A DNA stretch of 64,000 nt from UBA7957 sp965222695 (GCA_965222695.1 OZ244967.1:5084001-5148000), one strand, 5' to 3'. Shown: positions 43,321 through 52,790, numbered from the stretch's first letter. Notes: generated from the sequence alone by a model not told the origin. Program-made: numbers and translations.

Positions 43321-45254
43321 GATGTCCCGGACGTGATTTTTTCACCTGCTCTCAGGCATTTAACTTATTACGGCAAATCTTCTATCCGGTGGCGGGACTG
43401 TTTCTGGCCGCTTTGAATCCGCTGTGGGCTCAATCCGATACAAGTCCTGTATCGGAAATGGTTCAGGTCGAAGGCAATGAAAGGGAGTCGGAACTTGCCA
43501 ACTTGATTCAGGAGGCGGTTCAATCGGAATCTTTGGGCGGAGCGTTTTACAGTTACCAGGGCAGCCTGGTCAGCGCTATTAGCCCCGGCGAAGTCGCACT
43601 TTTGGTACTGGATAAAAATCTGTCACTGGTTAATACAAGAGCGGATAGAGAACTGGCGGAGCAGGCAAAACTTGAGGCACAGGCTGTCTTCGATCCGGTG
43701 CTGAACCTCAATGTCGGTCTGGATAGAAACGAATCTCATGAAAGGACCGAAACCGGGACAGTTATCGCCAAGGTTTTTTACCCGCAGTATGAAGATCCGG
43801 AAACCATGCAGGCGGCGAATCCCGGTGAGATCATTTTGCCGGAGATTGCTCAGGAGCAGACCGGGATCGAAAAAATCGTTTTTAATAATCTGCAGGAAAA
43901 CTCGGAGGTTCGTGAGAATCAAACGATATTTGCCAGTAAGGAGGACCCTAACGGCGCCCAGACGGATCTGGAGTTGCAGGTCGGTCTGGAGCAATTGACG
44001 CCGTGGGGCGTTTCTTACGATTTATCCCTGAGTACCGTCAGGCGGGAGGTTTTTTACGATAATGACGGCCATTCCTTCGATGCTCCGTGGGCTTCGAATC
44101 TGTTATTGAATGTCGAGGTGCCCATTGGAAATGATTTTGGTGAGGACTCTTCCGCCGGAGTAGCATCGAGAATCGCCTCGCTTGAAGAAAAGCGTCAGGA
44201 GTGGCTGCTAAAAAGCCGGATTAACACGATTCTCGGTCAGGCAGCGGATGCCTATCTGGGGCTGGTGAATGCGGCCGAGCTTTACCGAATCAATCTTCAG
44301 AATCGCGATCTTACACAAGAGCAATACCGTGCGACCAAGCGGCGCTTTGATAGCAGAAATGCGACCAGCTACGAGCTCTCGCAGATAGAGGCGGAACTCG
44401 CCTCGGCGCGCTCGGGGGTTGAAACCGCAGCGCAAAACTACTTGCTGAGTTCGGATACATTAATGGCCTTAACCAGTGACAGCGGCGGATCCATGAAATC
44501 CAGGGTGCTGGTTCCCCGTGACTATACCCTGTGGTTAAACACGGCCATGGATGTTAATCCGGCGAGCGCCAGAGAGACCGCTGTCGACAACAGACCCATA
44601 TTACAGGCCGGAATGTTGGAAATCGCTCAATCGGAAGTGCAGCAGAGGAATGCGGCCTTGCAAACACGGCCGGATATTCGTCTCGCCGCCAGTCTCGGTT
44701 TGCAACAGAACGGTTCGGTGTACGGCTACGAGAATATCATTGATTCTTTGGCCAATGTGTTCGATCCGGATATTTCCACCCAGAATCTGGCTGCCGAGTA
44801 CCGCTATCCCTGGGGCAATAAAGGGCTGAAAGCCCGCAAGCGTGTCGCCGATTTGCAGCTGCAGGACTCTCAATTAGCGCTGGAACTGACGCAACGACAA
44901 ATCGAGCTTGAGGTCATGTCGGCTCTCAATCGACTGCAGACCGCAAAGCAGGTTAAAGGAGAACGGGAGAGACGCCTTGTGCTGGCGGAAGATGCCTATG
45001 CCAGTCTCAACCGTTTGGCCAGAAACGGCAGTGCCACACAAAATGAAATCGTCAGCGGATTACGGGATCTGCAAAACGCCAGAACCGCTGATCTGCAGGC
45101 TGCAATTGACATCAAAAGTGCCGAAGCGGCGCTACTGGCTGCACAGGGTACAATCGACAGGAATTTCGCCAGCTGGGTTGCCAGAAACGACTTTGACACT
45201 TGGCGTCTGGCTCAGCTGAGTAAATTGTCCGATTTCAGATTTTTCGTCAAATAG
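43317..45254 (+). CDS. TolC-family outer-membrane channel protein, paralogue 3
   Basis: 645 residues; signal peptide ending near NPLWAQ. Shared early motif VALLVLDKNLSLVNTRADREL and AQAVFDPVLNLNVGLDR, hinge YELSQIEAELASARSGVE, late block YENIIDSLANVFDPDISTQ with YRYPWGNKGLKA. Nearly the same length as paralogue 2. Its start overlaps the previous stop by four bases and the ATP-grasp-like gene begins 17 bases after its stop. TolC proteins form trimers; three different subunits from one transcript could assemble as a heterotrimer. Confidence 0.92.
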   Translation: MRCPGRDFFTCSQAFNLLRQIFYPVAGLFLAALNPLWAQSDTSPVSEMVQVEGNERESELANLIQEAVQSESLGGAFYSYQGSLVSAISPGEVALLVLDKNLSLVNTRADRELAEQAKLEAQAVFDPVLNLNVGLDRNESHERTETGTVIAKVFYPQYEDPETMQAANPGEIILPEIAQEQTGIEKIVFNNLQENSEVRENQTIFASKEDPNGAQTDLELQVGLEQLTPWGVSYDLSLSTVRREVFYDNDGHSFDAPWASNLLLNVEVPIGNDFGEDSSAGVASRIASLEEKRQEWLLKSRINTILGQAADAYLGLVNAAELYRINLQNRDLTQEQYRATKRRFDSRNATSYELSQIEAELASARSGVETAAQNYLLSSDTLMALTSDSGGSMKSRVLVPRDYTLWLNTAMDVNPASARETAVDNRPILQAGMLEIAQSEVQQRNAALQTRPDIRLAASLGLQQNGSVYGYENIIDSLANVFDPDISTQNLAAEYRYPWGNKGLKARKRVADLQLQDSQLALELTQRQIELEVMSALNRLQTAKQVKGERERRLVLAEDAYASLNRLARNGSATQNEIVSGLRDLQNARTADLQAAIDIKSAEAALLAAQGTIDRNFASWVARNDFDTWRLAQLSKLSDFRFFVK

Positions 45255-45271
45255 TCCTTTCGGATTCAGAT

Positions 45272-46321
45272 ATGACAACTCCTATTACAGGGATATTCGC
45301 GCCCGCCGGAGACAGGCAATCCCGAATATTGTTCGAAAAATTAGAGCTCTTGAACCCCGGTGCCGCCAAATTGTTTCCTTTTCCCAGGGACGGCGTTCCC
45401 GGTGTCAGCCTCAGTCGCGACGAAATTTATTGGGACGGAGTAGACGTCAGCCGGTTACAAACGGCATACGTCAGAGCCTTCAGCTATAACAATCCTGTTA
45501 TTCCCCCGCCCATGGAAGACACGGACTGGTCTGTGTGGCAGTTTGAATACATCTGTGAACAGCAAAAGAGCAGTTTTCTGTACAGCGCTTTATCCGAAAT
45601 GAACCGCCGCGGCGTCCGCATGAGTAATATGCCCGGGGTTTATCTGGACGTCTCCATGAAAACGGATCTTTTGGAACGCATCCGTAGCGCAGATATACAG
45701 GTTGCGAAGCTCATTTGCACCAATTTGCGTGAGGAAGCCGACAGGTTCGCCGAAGAAAACGAGCATGTGCTATGGCGGCCTGTTACCGGCAGGGCAGCCT
45801 GGCAACTCTGCATGCCGAGGCAGATGGATGCGTTGATTGACACCGATAAGACGCCCGTATTGCTGGCCGCAATAGAACCAGGCATGCTGCTACGTTGCTA
45901 TATATGCAATGGAGAACCGGTTTTATGCCTGAAATACGGTATCCCCGAGCAAACGCCATTGGAGCGGCTGGAAGTTTTCCAGGCGGTTGAGGATAGTGCT
46001 TTTTATCCCCGGCTGAGGGCCGTAGCTGCTGTTCCGGAGATGCTCTGGGGTGCCATCCATTGTGTTGTTGAAGACGATGAAATAACAGTTTACGATATTG
46101 ACGCAGATCCGGTTTTATCGGCCATGCCGCCTGAGGTGGAAGATTATCTTTGTCTCTGCCTCGCGCATGGTTTGCTGGGAAATAGTGCCCCCGCTGCCGA
46201 TGCGATCATGGACACGGCTTTGGTCAGATCTTTACCTTTTCTACGCCGTATGCTCACGGTTTTATTCGATATAGAGCGATCCAAATACGCGACGGAAAGC
46301 GAAGAGGATTCTTACTCGTAA
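45272..46321 (+). CDS. ATP-grasp-like (RimK-type) protein, divergent
   Basis: 349 residues, not confidently assigned. The order of elements resembles RimK-type ATP-grasp ligases. An N-terminal pre-domain ends in SNMPGVYLDVSMKTDLLERI (family form NSPxxxxxxxDK). VLWRPVTGRAAW stands where KPxxGxxG is expected. LAAIEPGMLLRCYICNGEPVLCLKYG resembles the strand with the Arg that binds ATP phosphate. ITVYDIDADPVL replaces the metal motif ExNxxP with Asp-Ile-Asp. It may be a peptide-modifying ligase or an inactive descendant. It is the last gene of the TolC operon. Its 3' end overlaps the convergent PaaK-like gene by 10 bases. Confidence 0.55.
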   Translation: MTTPITGIFAPAGDRQSRILFEKLELLNPGAAKLFPFPRDGVPGVSLSRDEIYWDGVDVSRLQTAYVRAFSYNNPVIPPPMEDTDWSVWQFEYICEQQKSSFLYSALSEMNRRGVRMSNMPGVYLDVSMKTDLLERIRSADIQVAKLICTNLREEADRFAEENEHVLWRPVTGRAAWQLCMPRQMDALIDTDKTPVLLAAIEPGMLLRCYICNGEPVLCLKYGIPEQTPLERLEVFQAVEDSAFYPRLRAVAAVPEMLWGAIHCVVEDDEITVYDIDADPVLSAMPPEVEDYLCLCLAHGLLGNSAPAADAIMDTALVRSLPFLRRMLTVLFDIERSKYATESEEDSYS

Positions 46322-47556
46322 CTGCGAATGTCGTCTATGACCTTGCCGTCGTTGGGCAGGCTGCCGGGTTGTTGCAATTGCGCTTCACCCCTGAGTTTCA
46401 TGACTTCGCGAATGCTGTTTTCTATAGCCGCTGACAAGGATTCGGAGACCTCTGAAACTTCGCATTTCAACACTAAACGGTCTTTGCTTTCCGGGTTACT
46501 GACTTCCAGCCTGGCTTTAATGATTTCAGCATGACGTTTTACAAGTTTGTCCACCTGCTGAGGGTGTACGAACATGCCTTTGATTTTTGTCGTCTGATCA
46601 GCCCGCCCCATCCAGCCTTTAATTCTGGAATTGGTTCTGCCGCAAGGACTCTCGCCCGGCATGACCGCCGACAGATCTCCTGTCGCAAACCTCAGCAAGG
46701 GGTAGTGCTGATTGAATGTAGTGACGACGACTTCCCCGACCTCGCCTTCCGGAACCGGATCGCCGGTTCCGGGCCGCACTAATTCTACAATGATCTCTTC
46801 GTCCAGAATCATGCCTTCCATTGCCTCGGATTCGTAGGCAATCAGACCCAAATCGGCGGTTGCATAGGCTTGCAAAACAAAGATGCCTGCCTCATTGAGA
46901 AACTTCCTCAAACCGGGAGGCAAGGCTTCGCCGGAAACCAGCGCCTTGTTCAGACTGCCAAGCGGTATCTGCAATTGCTCGGCTTTTTCCACGATGATCC
47001 GCAAAAAAGAGGGTGTACCGGCATAAGCATTGGCTCTTGTATCGGCAATGGCATTAACCTGCATTTCGGTTTGCCCGGTTCCCGCCGGAAATACGGTAGC
47101 ACCCAGTCTGGCGGCACCTGATTCCATCATGGATCCGGCGGGTGTGAAGTGATAGGAGTAGGCATTGTGAACCACATCGCCCCGCCTGAATCCGGCGGCG
47201 TACATGGCCCGCGCGATCCGCCAGTAATCCTCAGTGTCGCCCTCGGGTTCGTAAATAGGCCCGGGGGAGGAAAAGATTTTCTGAATCCGGCCGGTTGCGG
47301 TGCTGGCATAGCCGCCAAAGGGTTTATTGGCCTCCTGGGCCTGAATCAGTTCCGATTTGAGGGTCAGGGGTAAAGCGGCCAGAGCGTCCAGCGAGTTAAT
47401 GTCAGCCGGATCTATATCCTTAAGGAGTTCGGCGTAAGCGCTGGAATTCTCTTTGGCAAACTGAACCTGCCTGGGCAGTCGCGCCATCAGTTGTGCATGT
47501 CTTTCGTCCGCGGATCGCGTCTCTAAAGCGTCAAGATACTTTTCTTCGGCAGCCAT
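46312..47556 (-). CDS. Phenylacetate-CoA ligase-like adenylate-forming enzyme
   Basis: 414 residues of the PaaK branch of AMP-forming CoA ligases. Motifs are IFSSPGPIYEPEG (the P-loop-like segment, with SSPGP in place of SSGTTG), YAYHF-like aromatic helix (NAYSYHFTPAG), QAYATADLGLIAYE and the hinge GWMGRADQTTKIKGMFVHPQQ. It should activate an aryl or short carboxylic acid. It is the last gene of the minus-strand operon containing the Liv-type transporter, so the imported acid is its likely substrate. The P-loop change from canonical PaaK leaves specificity open. Confidence 0.88.
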   Translation of the reverse strand: MAAEEKYLDALETRSADERHAQLMARLPRQVQFAKENSSAYAELLKDIDPADINSLDALAALPLTLKSELIQAQEANKPFGGYASTATGRIQKIFSSPGPIYEPEGDTEDYWRIARAMYAAGFRRGDVVHNAYSYHFTPAGSMMESGAARLGATVFPAGTGQTEMQVNAIADTRANAYAGTPSFLRIIVEKAEQLQIPLGSLNKALVSGEALPPGLRKFLNEAGIFVLQAYATADLGLIAYESEAMEGMILDEEIIVELVRPGTGDPVPEGEVGEVVVTTFNQHYPLLRFATGDLSAVMPGESPCGRTNSRIKGWMGRADQTTKIKGMFVHPQQVDKLVKRHAEIIKARLEVSNPESKDRLVLKCEVSEVSESLSAAIENSIREVMKLRGEAQLQQPGSLPNDGKVIDDIRSYE

Positions 47557-47621
47557 GGCTTAAATCCTTACTCTGCTCACTTTTTCGTATGGTCGAATAG
47601 GGCCTCTGGCGACAGATAGTG

Positions 47622-48437
47622 TCAGGCCAGCCAGCGTTTGCGGCGACGATAGTGTTTAACGTCCCTGAAACTCTTACGGCCCGCGTCGCTCATGCCCAGA
47701 TAAAATTCCCGTACGTCTGAATTTTCACGTAAACTCACCGCCTCGCCATCCATCACAACGCGGCCGTTTTCCAGTATATATCCGTATTTCGCATATTTTA
47801 ATGCAACATTGGTATTCTGTTCGGCGAGCAGAAAACTCACACCCTCATCCTCGTTGAGGCGTTTGACGATTTCGAATATTTCTTCCACAAGTTGAGGTGC
47901 GAGTCCCATGGAAGGCTCATCAAGTAAAATCATGGTTGGGCGGGCCATCAGCGCCCGGCCCATGGCGACCATTTGCTGTTCGCCACCGGATGTATAACCG
48001 GCCTGGCTTTTGCGGCGTTCGCGCAATCGCGGAAAATAGCTGTACACGAGATCGAGATCTTTGTTGATTTCTGCCCGGCTGGCCTTGCGGGTATAGGCCC
48101 CGGTCAGCAGATTTTCTTCCACTGTCAGGTGTTCAAAACAGTGGCGGCCTTCCATTACCTGTACAACCCCCCGTTTCACCAGTTCGGCCGGGGACATGCG
48201 ATCGATACGCTGCCCCTTGTATTGTATCGAACCCTTGGTCACGTCTCCTCTTTCGGCGCGCAGCAGGTTGGAGACCGCTTTCAGCGTAGTGGTTTTTCCC
48301 GCACCATTGGCGCCGAGCAGTGCGGTTATCCCGCCTTCGGGTACCTGCAGGGATACGCCCTTTAAAACCAGAATAACGTGGTTATAGATAACTTCGATAT
48401 TCTCGACGTCTAGAAGTTGCTGAGTTGAATCTGTCAT
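47622..48437 (-). CDS. livF: Branched-chain amino acid-type ABC transporter ATPase LivF
   Basis: 271 residues. Walker A LGANGAGKTTTLKA, signature TSGGEQQMVAMGRALMARP, and Walker B MILLDEPSMGLAPQLVEEIF, the last diagnostic for LivF. The insert mentions FEHLTVEENLLTGAY. A C-terminal extension of about 25 residues (GMSDAGRKSFRDVKHYRRRK) exceeds E. coli LivF; this variant is common when the transporter lies next to CoA ligases. It works with the LivG ATPase on the same operon. Confidence 0.93.
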   Translation of the reverse strand: MTDSTQQLLDVENIEVIYNHVILVLKGVSLQVPEGGITALLGANGAGKTTTLKAVSNLLRAERGDVTKGSIQYKGQRIDRMSPAELVKRGVVQVMEGRHCFEHLTVEENLLTGAYTRKASRAEINKDLDLVYSYFPRLRERRKSQAGYTSGGEQQMVAMGRALMARPTMILLDEPSMGLAPQLVEEIFEIVKRLNEDEGVSFLLAEQNTNVALKYAKYGYILENGRVVMDGEAVSLRENSDVREFYLGMSDAGRKSFRDVKHYRRRKRWLA

Positions 48438-48494
48438 TGTGCTGAGCGACTCTGGTGCAGGGGCCGCGAAGACGGCCCCTGAGGGTCATGCCGG

Positions 48495-49814
48495 TTAACT
48501 GCAGGCTCTGGGCGTAATGTTTTTCTCCGCTGCATATTTCGCCGCGGATTCTTCATACATCTTACGCAGCATCTCTTCGTTCGGCGTCATCCAGTCAGAG
48601 ATAACCGTCCAGGCACTTCCATCCCACTGCGTGACTTGGGCGCGGCCTGTACCCTGGTGATCCGAACATGTCAATTTGATAGGTTCGAACAGGCCTTCGG
48701 CACCGATTTCCTTGATGCGGTCTGCGTTTAAATCAAAGTTGTCCATGGCTTCGGCAACTTGCTCGCCGGTAACGGGTTTGTCGCCGTGTGTATTCATGGC
48801 GGACCGTATCGCCTCGGTCAGGATGATGGCGCTTTGCATGCCGCGGTTGTAAGCGACTTCGCCCACATTCGCTTTGTCTTTGGCACTGCCCAGATTTTTA
48901 TCATAAAGATGGGAAATAATATCCTTGTGTACCGGAAAGTCGGATCCCACGCTGTTAAATTGCAGTGATTTATATCCTTTAGCCGCGTCGCCCGCCGGAA
49001 CAACATCGGGCTCGTTGCCGGACCACCAGATTCCGATAAATTTTTCCCGCGGGAAATTAACCGCTGCAGCTTCTTTGATGGCAGTGGCATTCATAACGCC
49101 CCAGCCCCACATCAGCACATAGTCAGGACGTAGCTGACGGCCGATTTTCAACCAGGTCGACTTTTGTTCCAGGCCCGGATGCGGAACGGGGAACAGGCTG
49201 AGTTTGTAGCCGTGTTGTTCGGCAAGAGCCTCAAGTGTCGTAATCGGTTCTTTACCGTAGGCTGAATCGTGATAGACGAGAGCGATCTTCTTGTCCTTCA
49301 GGTTTTCCGCTCCTCCCTCTTCGGCAGCAATATACTGGATGGCAACATCAGCGCCTCCCCAATAGGTGGCGGGAGGATTGAAAACATAGGGGAAAACCGT
49401 CCCGTCAGCGGCATCTGCACGCCCGTAGCCGGATGTGATCAAGGGAATTTTATCCGCAACTACCCGGTCGAGCAGGGCGTAGGTGAGTCCGGTCGATAGC
49501 GGCATCACCGCCGGCATGCCGGTCGGGCCGTTGTTCTTCATCCGCTCGTAGCATTCAACACCTTTATCGGTATTGTAAGCGGTGTCGCATTCTTCGAGTT
49601 CCAGCGCGACACCGTTAATTCCGCCGTCTCTTGCGTTTAACAGGTTGACATAGTCGGCAAATCCATCCGCCCATGGAATACCGCCCGGAGCGTAAGGGCC
49701 GGTCCGGTATACGGTTGCACCGATAAACTGACCGTCTCCGGCAGCATTGACTGTTGCAGTTCCGGCAATCATCGATGCTGCGATCAAGCCGAGTGCAAAC
49801 TTGTTGAGTTTCAT
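48495..49814 (-). CDS. Liv-type periplasmic substrate-binding protein
   Basis: 439 residues with a signal peptide (KFALGLIAASMIAGTATVNA). The mature part has the type I periplasmic binding fold: YRTGPYAPGGIPWADGFADYV, VMPLSTGLTYALLDRVVADKIPLI, and KKIALVYHDSAYGKEPI. The ligand is unlikely to be simply leucine, given the neighbouring CoA ligases. The ATG at 49814 follows AGGAGAGG; an in-frame ATG at 49838 is less likely. It lies between livM and livF. Confidence 0.93.
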   Translation of the reverse strand: MKLNKFALGLIAASMIAGTATVNAAGDGQFIGATVYRTGPYAPGGIPWADGFADYVNLLNARDGGINGVALELEECDTAYNTDKGVECYERMKNNGPTGMPAVMPLSTGLTYALLDRVVADKIPLITSGYGRADAADGTVFPYVFNPPATYWGGADVAIQYIAAEEGGAENLKDKKIALVYHDSAYGKEPITTLEALAEQHGYKLSLFPVPHPGLEQKSTWLKIGRQLRPDYVLMWGWGVMNATAIKEAAAVNFPREKFIGIWWSGNEPDVVPAGDAAKGYKSLQFNSVGSDFPVHKDIISHLYDKNLGSAKDKANVGEVAYNRGMQSAIILTEAIRSAMNTHGDKPVTGEQVAEAMDNFDLNADRIKEIGAEGLFEPIKLTCSDHQGTGRAQVTQWDGSAWTVISDWMTPNEEMLRKMYEESAAKYAAEKNITPRACS

Positions 49815-49912
49815 TGTTGTTTCCTCTCCTCTTTTCATTAGCGAACTCTATAAAAAATTAAGAGTCTGGTTATAACTGACCCGCTCATGCTGTTTGCACC
49901 AGCGGACAGAAT

Positions 49913-50992
49913 TTAATGCGGAAACGGCCAAAGCCGGAGCTTTTCCTTCAAAATTTGCCATAAACGGGCAAGTCCATGCGGTTCCACGATTAAAAAGAAT
50001 ATGATTAACACGCCGAATGTGATGGCCTCAAGATGGCTGAGCATGTCAACCGACATGTCGATGCCGATCAAATGCGGCGCATTGGTCAGGAAAATGGGTA
50101 GTAATACAATAAATGCAGCTCCCAGGAACGAGCCCAGTATACTGCCCAGTCCTCCGATGATGATCATAAACAGCACCTGGAATGAGCGATTGACGTCGAA
50201 AGCCAGCGGTTCGACCGAACCGGTATAAAGAAATGCCCACATGGCGCCCGCAATTCCGCAGTAAAATGAGCTGACAGCAAAGGCGATGAGTTTGGTTTTC
50301 AACATGGGTATACCGATAATTTCGGCGGCTATATCCATATCGCGAATGGCCATCCATTCACGGCCGATATTACTGCGCGTCAGGTTTTTAGCCGCCAGTG
50401 CCAGTATCACCACGATAGACAGGCAAAACAGGTATTTTGCCACCGGGGTCGCCGAAGGGCCGGTGATGTAAACATCGCCAAATACGGTTCGCGGCGGAGC
50501 GCTGATAACGCCGGACGAGCTGTAGTTGGTAAACCAACCGAATTTATTGAACATCCAGATCAGAAAAAACTGCGACGCCAGGGTTGCAACAGCCAGATAA
50601 AAACCCTTTATTCTCAGCGAGGGGATGCCGAATAATATGCCAACCGCGGCGGTAATCGCGCCTGAAAGAATAAACACGACGATCAAATGCATTCCGGGAA
50701 ACGCGGTCGATAATTTATAGGCGGCGAAAGCCCCCGTGGCCATAAATCCGCCGGTTCCCAGGCTGAGCTGGCCGGCATATCCGGTCAGAATATTCAGTCC
50801 GATGGCGGCAATGCTCAGTACGAGAAAGGGTTGTAATATAGTGGTAAGAAAATATTCGCTGGAAAACGAAGGTATGGCTATAAAGGCGACCGCCAGCAGC
50901 CCGACATAAAAATAAAGGTCCTGCCGGATGGAGAAGATCGCCTGATCCCCCTGGTAGCTCGTTTTAAACTGTCCGGCTTCACGATAAAACAT
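49913..50992 (-). CDS. livM: Branched-chain amino acid-type ABC permease LivM
   Basis: 359 residues with about nine membrane helices. Family motifs are LTGYAGQLSLGTGGFMATGAFAAY, IPSLRIKGFYLAVATLASQ and, late, GREWMAIRDMDIAAEIIGI, the EAA-like loop contacting the ATPases, followed by GGLGSILGSFLGAAFI. The loop has the conserved Arg and Asp. It follows livH by four bases. Confidence 0.94.
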   Translation of the reverse strand: MFYREAGQFKTSYQGDQAIFSIRQDLYFYVGLLAVAFIAIPSFSSEYFLTTILQPFLVLSIAAIGLNILTGYAGQLSLGTGGFMATGAFAAYKLSTAFPGMHLIVVFILSGAITAAVGILFGIPSLRIKGFYLAVATLASQFFLIWMFNKFGWFTNYSSSGVISAPPRTVFGDVYITGPSATPVAKYLFCLSIVVILALAAKNLTRSNIGREWMAIRDMDIAAEIIGIPMLKTKLIAFAVSSFYCGIAGAMWAFLYTGSVEPLAFDVNRSFQVLFMIIIGGLGSILGSFLGAAFIVLLPIFLTNAPHLIGIDMSVDMLSHLEAITFGVLIIFFLIVEPHGLARLWQILKEKLRLWPFPH

Positions 50993-50996
50993 AAAC

Positions 50997-51989
50997 TTAC
51001 ACTCTCTCTATGATTTTTTCGCCGAACAAACCCTGCGGCCGGAATACCAGAAACACCAGTGCAAGCATATAGGCAAACCAGTCCTCGATCCCGCCGCCGA
51101 TCAAGGGTCCAAGGAATACCTCGGAAATTTTTTCTCCGGCACCGACGATCAGCCCCCCGATAATGGCGCCTGGAATGGAGGTAAAACCTCCCAGGATAAG
51201 TACCGGCAGGGCTTTGAGTGCAATGAGGGCCAGTGAGAATTGCACGCCGAGTTTGCTGCCCCACATAATGCCAGCCACCAGTGCAACCAGGCCTGCAACT
51301 GTCCATACTACAACCCAGATATGTTGTAGGGGAATTCCTACACTCATCGCTGCCTGGTGATCGTCGGCAACGGCGCGCAAAGCCCGTCCGATGCGGGTAT
51401 ATTGGAAAAAGATCACCAGTGCGGCTACCAGCGCACCCGCGATCAGGGCGGCGAACATATCGAACTGATTGATGAGAATTTTTCCGTCAAAGAAAAAGCT
51501 GGGATCCGATGGAAGCCCGATATTGAGTGAACGAACCTCGGCGCCCCACAGTATCTGGCCGAATCCGTCGAGCACATAGGAAATTCCGATCGTCACCATA
51601 AACAGGATAATGGCTTCCTGGTTGACCAATGGCCTCAGTACAATCCGTTCAACAAGAACGGCAACAAGAGTCATGATCGCTGCGGTAATAATCAGGCATA
51701 ACCATAAAGGCACGCCCAAATCCAAAAGTCCCACGAACGACAGGGCTGCAAAAAGCACCATCGCACCCTGGGCAAAATTAAATACCCCTGAGGCTTTGAA
51801 GATCAAAACGAATCCCAGGGCAACCAGGGAATACATGACCCCGGAGAGTAAGCCGCCTATGGCAACCTCGAAAAAAAACGGCCATTCAAAGAATATATCT
51901 TCCGACAGCTGACCGGCCAGCCAGGGGAAGAATGTCAGAATCGCCGCCATCGCGGCTATAGTGGTGTATACGCTTCTTTCGACGTGCAT
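50997..51989 (-). CDS. livH: Branched-chain amino acid-type ABC permease LivH
   Basis: About 330 residues, multiple membrane helices. The family core is LLSGVMYSLVALGFVLIFKASGVFNFAQGAM, then RPLVNQEAIILFMVTIGIS and TRIGRALRAVADDHQAAMSVGIP, the ATPase-contact loop, followed by GGFTSIPGAIIGGLIVGAGE. I chose ATG 51989, just after the livG stop. The in-frame ATG at 52019 would overlap livG by 26 bases. Confidence 0.93.
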   Translation of the reverse strand: MHVERSVYTTIAAMAAILTFFPWLAGQLSEDIFFEWPFFFEVAIGGLLSGVMYSLVALGFVLIFKASGVFNFAQGAMVLFAALSFVGLLDLGVPLWLCLIITAAIMTLVAVLVERIVLRPLVNQEAIILFMVTIGISYVLDGFGQILWGAEVRSLNIGLPSDPSFFFDGKILINQFDMFAALIAGALVAALVIFFQYTRIGRALRAVADDHQAAMSVGIPLQHIWVVVWTVAGLVALVAGIMWGSKLGVQFSLALIALKALPVLILGGFTSIPGAIIGGLIVGAGEKISEVFLGPLIGGGIEDWFAYMLALVFLVFRPQGLFGEKIIERV

Positions 51990-51993
51990 TCGT

Positions 51994-52782
51994 TTACTCC
52001 GTAACCCCCAGATAGGCATCGATTACCGCCTGATCGGCCCGAACAATGTCCGGTGTGCCGTCGGCCAGTTGCCTGCCGTAGTCCAGGACGACGACCCTGT
52101 CCGACAAATCCATAACCACACCCATATCGTGTTCGATCAGGGCGATGGTAGTGCCGAGGTGATCATTGGTTTCGATAATGAAGCGGCTCATGTCTTCCTT
52201 TTCTTCGACATTCATACCCGCCATGGGCTCATCCAGGAGCAACAATTCGGGCTCCGCCGCCAGTGCCCGGCCCAGTTCCACACGTTTTTGCAATCCGTAA
52301 GGCAATCGACCCACAGGCGTTTTACGAATCGATTGAATTTCCAGAAAGTCAATAATCTCCTCAACTTTGCGCCGATGCAGGATTTCTTCTTTTTGATACT
52401 TGCCCCAGTAGAACACCTGCGAGAGCAGACCGCTCTTCATTTTTAAAAGCCGCCCGGTCATGATGTTGTCCAGTGTGCTCATTCCTTTAAACAGGGCGAT
52501 ATTCTGAAACGTTCTGGCTATGCCCTGGACTGCCGCCTGGTGTGGTTTCATCTGACTGCGGGCTATACCCTTGTAGGTGATAGTGCCCTCTTGCGGATGG
52601 TAAAAGCCGTTAATGACATTCAACATCGAACTTTTACCGGCACCGTTAGGGCCGATAATCGCTCTTATCTCGCCCTTTAAGATATCAAAGTTAACGTTGG
52701 AAAGGGCTTTGACGCCGCCGAATGAAAGGTGGACATTCTCCACTTTCAGCAGGACTTCATCGAAGTTTCTTGTGTTGTTCAT
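51994..52782 (-). CDS. livG: Branched-chain amino acid-type ABC transporter ATPase LivG
   Basis: About 262 residues. Walker A IGPNGAGKSSMLNVINGFY, the LivG-type signature LPYGLQKRVELGRALAAEP in place of LSGGQ, Walker B LLLLDEPMAGMNVEEKEDM and switch His in LIEHDMGVVMDLSDRVVVLDYG. The end ADQAVIDAYLG is typical. An in-frame GTG at 52791 overlaps the CoA-ligase stop; I prefer ATG 52782. It is coupled to the upstream ligase gene. Confidence 0.94.
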   Translation of the reverse strand: MNNTRNFDEVLLKVENVHLSFGGVKALSNVNFDILKGEIRAIIGPNGAGKSSMLNVINGFYHPQEGTITYKGIARSQMKPHQAAVQGIARTFQNIALFKGMSTLDNIMTGRLLKMKSGLLSQVFYWGKYQKEEILHRRKVEEIIDFLEIQSIRKTPVGRLPYGLQKRVELGRALAAEPELLLLDEPMAGMNVEEKEDMSRFIIETNDHLGTTIALIEHDMGVVMDLSDRVVVLDYGRQLADGTPDIVRADQAVIDAYLGVTE

Positions 52783-52790
52783 GAAACCCA

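Noticed and set aside
46312..47556. PaaK-like ligase as part of the peptide-export locus
   Set aside because: It is on the opposite strand and forms the end of the Liv/CoA-ligase operon; the 10-base overlap with the ATP-grasp-like gene is tail to tail.
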